Assembly: GCA_002427475.1 (NCBI GenBank)
Contig: DIRG01000112.1
Coordinates: 1-5,866, forward strand
Direction: 5' to 3'
Source: Mageeibacillus sp. UBA5442
Lineage (GTDB): Bacteria > Bacillota > Clostridia > Saccharofermentanales > DTU023
DNA: 5,866 nt
The number at the start of each line of letters is the position of its first letter. Position 1 is the first letter of the stretch. The notes under the pieces were generated by a model, which saw only the letters and a list, made by a program, of their open reading frames with translations, was not told the DNA's origin and did no database searches. The position numbers and the translations under genes are program-made. Shown here one piece after another: positions 4,403 through 5,866 of the stretch.

Positions 4403-5857
4403 ATGTCTAATGCAGTCATGCTACAAGCGTTCGAATGGAATCTGCCAAACGACGGCAATCACTACAAGTGGTTAGCCGATAGCACGCCCGAGTTCAAAGA
4501 GCTCGGGCTTGCTGCTATCTGGCTGCCGCCTTTTTGCAAAGCTACTTCCAATTCCGATGTCGGCTATGGTATCTACGATCTTTTCGATTTAGGTGAATTT
4601 GATCAGAAGGGTAGTGTCCGCACTAAGTACGGAACCAAAGAAGAGCTGCAACACGCAATCAAAACCTTACAGGCTGCCGGTCTCCAGGTATATGCTGACG
4701 TGGTACTTAACCACAAAGCCGGCGCAGATAAAGCAGAAGTCTTCGCTGCTGTTCCCCAAAACCCCGAAAACCGACTCGAGCAGATCTCCGAGATGCGTGA
4801 CATCAAAGCTTGGACCTATTTCGATTTTCGGGGACGTCAAGGTAAATATTCGGATTTTGTCTGGAATTTCAATCACTTCACCGGAGTCGACTACGACGAA
4901 TTTACCGGCGAACATGGCATCTTCAGAATCGTAGGTGACAACAAATACTGGGCCGAAGGTGTTTCCAGTGAGCGAGGCAACTATGACTACCTGATGTTTG
5001 CCGATATAGACCACGAGCACCCTGATGTACAAAGAGAGATAAAAGACTGGCTGAACTGGATGATTCAGGAAACTGAAGTCGATGGCTTGCGCTTTGATGC
5101 GATTAAGCATATTGAAGACAAGTTCATAGCCGATGTAGTATCGCAACTCTATGAAACTTGGGCTGAGAAAAACTTATTTCTCTTTGGCGAATACTGGGCT
5201 TTTGATCCCGGAGCCACAAATCACTTCCTAGAGCAAACTGAATATGAGCTTCATCTCTTCGATGTTGTTCTCCACTTCAACATGCAGAACGCTTCCTTAG
5301 GCGGAAGCGATTACGATCTGCGCACCATCTTTGACAACACTCTTGTTCAACAACATCCCGACAAAGCCGTAACTTTCGTCGACAATCATGACAGTCAACG
5401 CGGACAGTCTCTAGAGTCTTGGGTGGATGAATGGTTCCGTCCGCATGCTCATGCGATTATACTTTTGCGCAAGGATGGCTATCCCTGCATCTTCTTTGGT
5501 GATCTGTATGGGATTGGCGGTCAAGAAGCTTGGCCCAACAGCTATGATACGGTGGCAGAGATGATCCGTCTGCGCCACACCTATGCGTGGGGCGAAGAGG
5601 TTGACCTACCGACGGACGACCACGAGATACTGGCTTGGTCAAGAAGCGGCGATGAAGAGCACCCAGGTGGATTGCTGGCCATCCTAAATAGCGGTGGTGA
5701 TAAGGAAATGCATTTCACCGTGGCGCAGGGTCATCCAGGACAGAGCTTCCGAGATGCCATGCTCCACAGCGATCAAATCGTCGAACTAGATGACGAGCGG
5801 TCTGCCGTCTTCCCTATAAAGGCGGGTTCAGTCTCTGTTTGGGTTCCAACTGAGTGA
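4403..5857 (+). CDS. amyA: cytoplasmic alpha-amylase, glycoside hydrolase family 13 (AmyA-like)
   Basis: An endo-acting enzyme that cleaves alpha-1,4 links in starch, glycogen or maltodextrins with retention of configuration. The chain starts directly with the first barrel strand (VMLQAFEW, 5-12) and has no signal peptide, so it acts in the cytoplasm on imported dextrins or stored glycogen. All conserved GH13 regions are present: DVVLNHK (99-105); LMFADIDHEHP (197-207, region V); GLRFDAIKH (228-236) with nucleophile D232; FGEYW (261-265) with acid/base E263; and FVDNHDSQ (325-332) with transition-state stabiliser D330. Domain B falls at about 105-200, and a beta-rich domain C runs from about 396 to the GSVSVWV end. 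At 484 residues it is full length; E. coli AmyA has 495 and shares the YDLFDLGEFDQKGS block (58-71) and the C-terminus. Substrate preference and branching tolerance cannot be read from sequence. It follows the wall hydrolase by 35 bases and may be co-transcribed with it. Confidence 0.95.
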   Translation: MSNAVMLQAFEWNLPNDGNHYKWLADSTPEFKELGLAAIWLPPFCKATSNSDVGYGIYDLFDLGEFDQKGSVRTKYGTKEELQHAIKTLQAAGLQVYADVVLNHKAGADKAEVFAAVPQNPENRLEQISEMRDIKAWTYFDFRGRQGKYSDFVWNFNHFTGVDYDEFTGEHGIFRIVGDNKYWAEGVSSERGNYDYLMFADIDHEHPDVQREIKDWLNWMIQETEVDGLRFDAIKHIEDKFIADVVSQLYETWAEKNLFLFGEYWAFDPGATNHFLEQTEYELHLFDVVLHFNMQNASLGGSDYDLRTIFDNTLVQQHPDKAVTFVDNHDSQRGQSLESWVDEWFRPHAHAIILLRKDGYPCIFFGDLYGIGGQEAWPNSYDTVAEMIRLRHTYAWGEEVDLPTDDHEILAWSRSGDEEHPGGLLAILNSGGDKEMHFTVAQGHPGQSFRDAMLHSDQIVELDDERSAVFPIKAGSVSVWVPTE

Positions 5858-5866
5858 GTGGGAGTG

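Noticed and set aside
4667..5146. Minus-strand 159-codon open frame inside the amylase gene
   Set aside because: It lies antisense to conserved GH13 motifs and shows no recognisable family or ribosome binding site.

Overview
The window carries three complete genes, all on the + strand, separated by AT-rich spacers. Strong AAGGAGG ribosome binding sites, low-GC spacers, an oxygen-sensitive style of molybdenum hydroxylase and a SleB-type wall hydrolase with a Thr/Ala/Pro linker together suggest an anaerobic Gram-positive bacterium of the Clostridia. That assignment is inference; nothing here fixes the genus.

Layout. Positions 1-328 are a non-coding, AT-rich upstream region with several inverted repeats, a perfect -35 box and a strong ribosome binding site. 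Positions 329-2938 encode an 869-residue molybdenum hydroxylase: two [2Fe-2S] clusters fused to the molybdopterin domains, with no FAD domain. It retains the Glu and Arg that mark purine (xanthine-type) substrates and resembles the selenium-dependent xanthine dehydrogenase group. A strong intrinsic terminator (2958-2988) closes this unit, so it looks monocistronic. Positions 2939-3302 are a second spacer, with a perfect WalR/YycF-type box, a candidate promoter and overlapping hairpins ahead of the next gene. Positions 3303-4367 encode a membrane-anchored or secreted protein with an acidic stalk, a Thr/Ala/Pro linker and a C-terminal SleB-type (Hydrolase_2) cell-wall hydrolase domain. After 35 bases, 4403-5857 encodes a complete cytoplasmic alpha-amylase of family GH13, close to E. 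coli AmyA. The window ends 9 bases after its stop codon.

How they fit together. The first gene is a stand-alone purine-catabolism enzyme; its FAD subunit and its selenium/molybdenum maturation genes must lie elsewhere. The wall hydrolase and the amylase are close enough to be co-transcribed, though a consensus -10 box before the amylase may give it its own promoter. No functional link between them is evident beyond both acting on polysaccharides (peptidoglycan outside, alpha-glucan inside).

No CRISPR array, tRNA, rRNA, mobile element or recognisable new multi-gene system was found. The points most worth checking are the regulatory sites: the WalR-type box and attenuator-like hairpins upstream of the hydrolase, and the near-palindromes upstream of the molybdenum hydroxylase.
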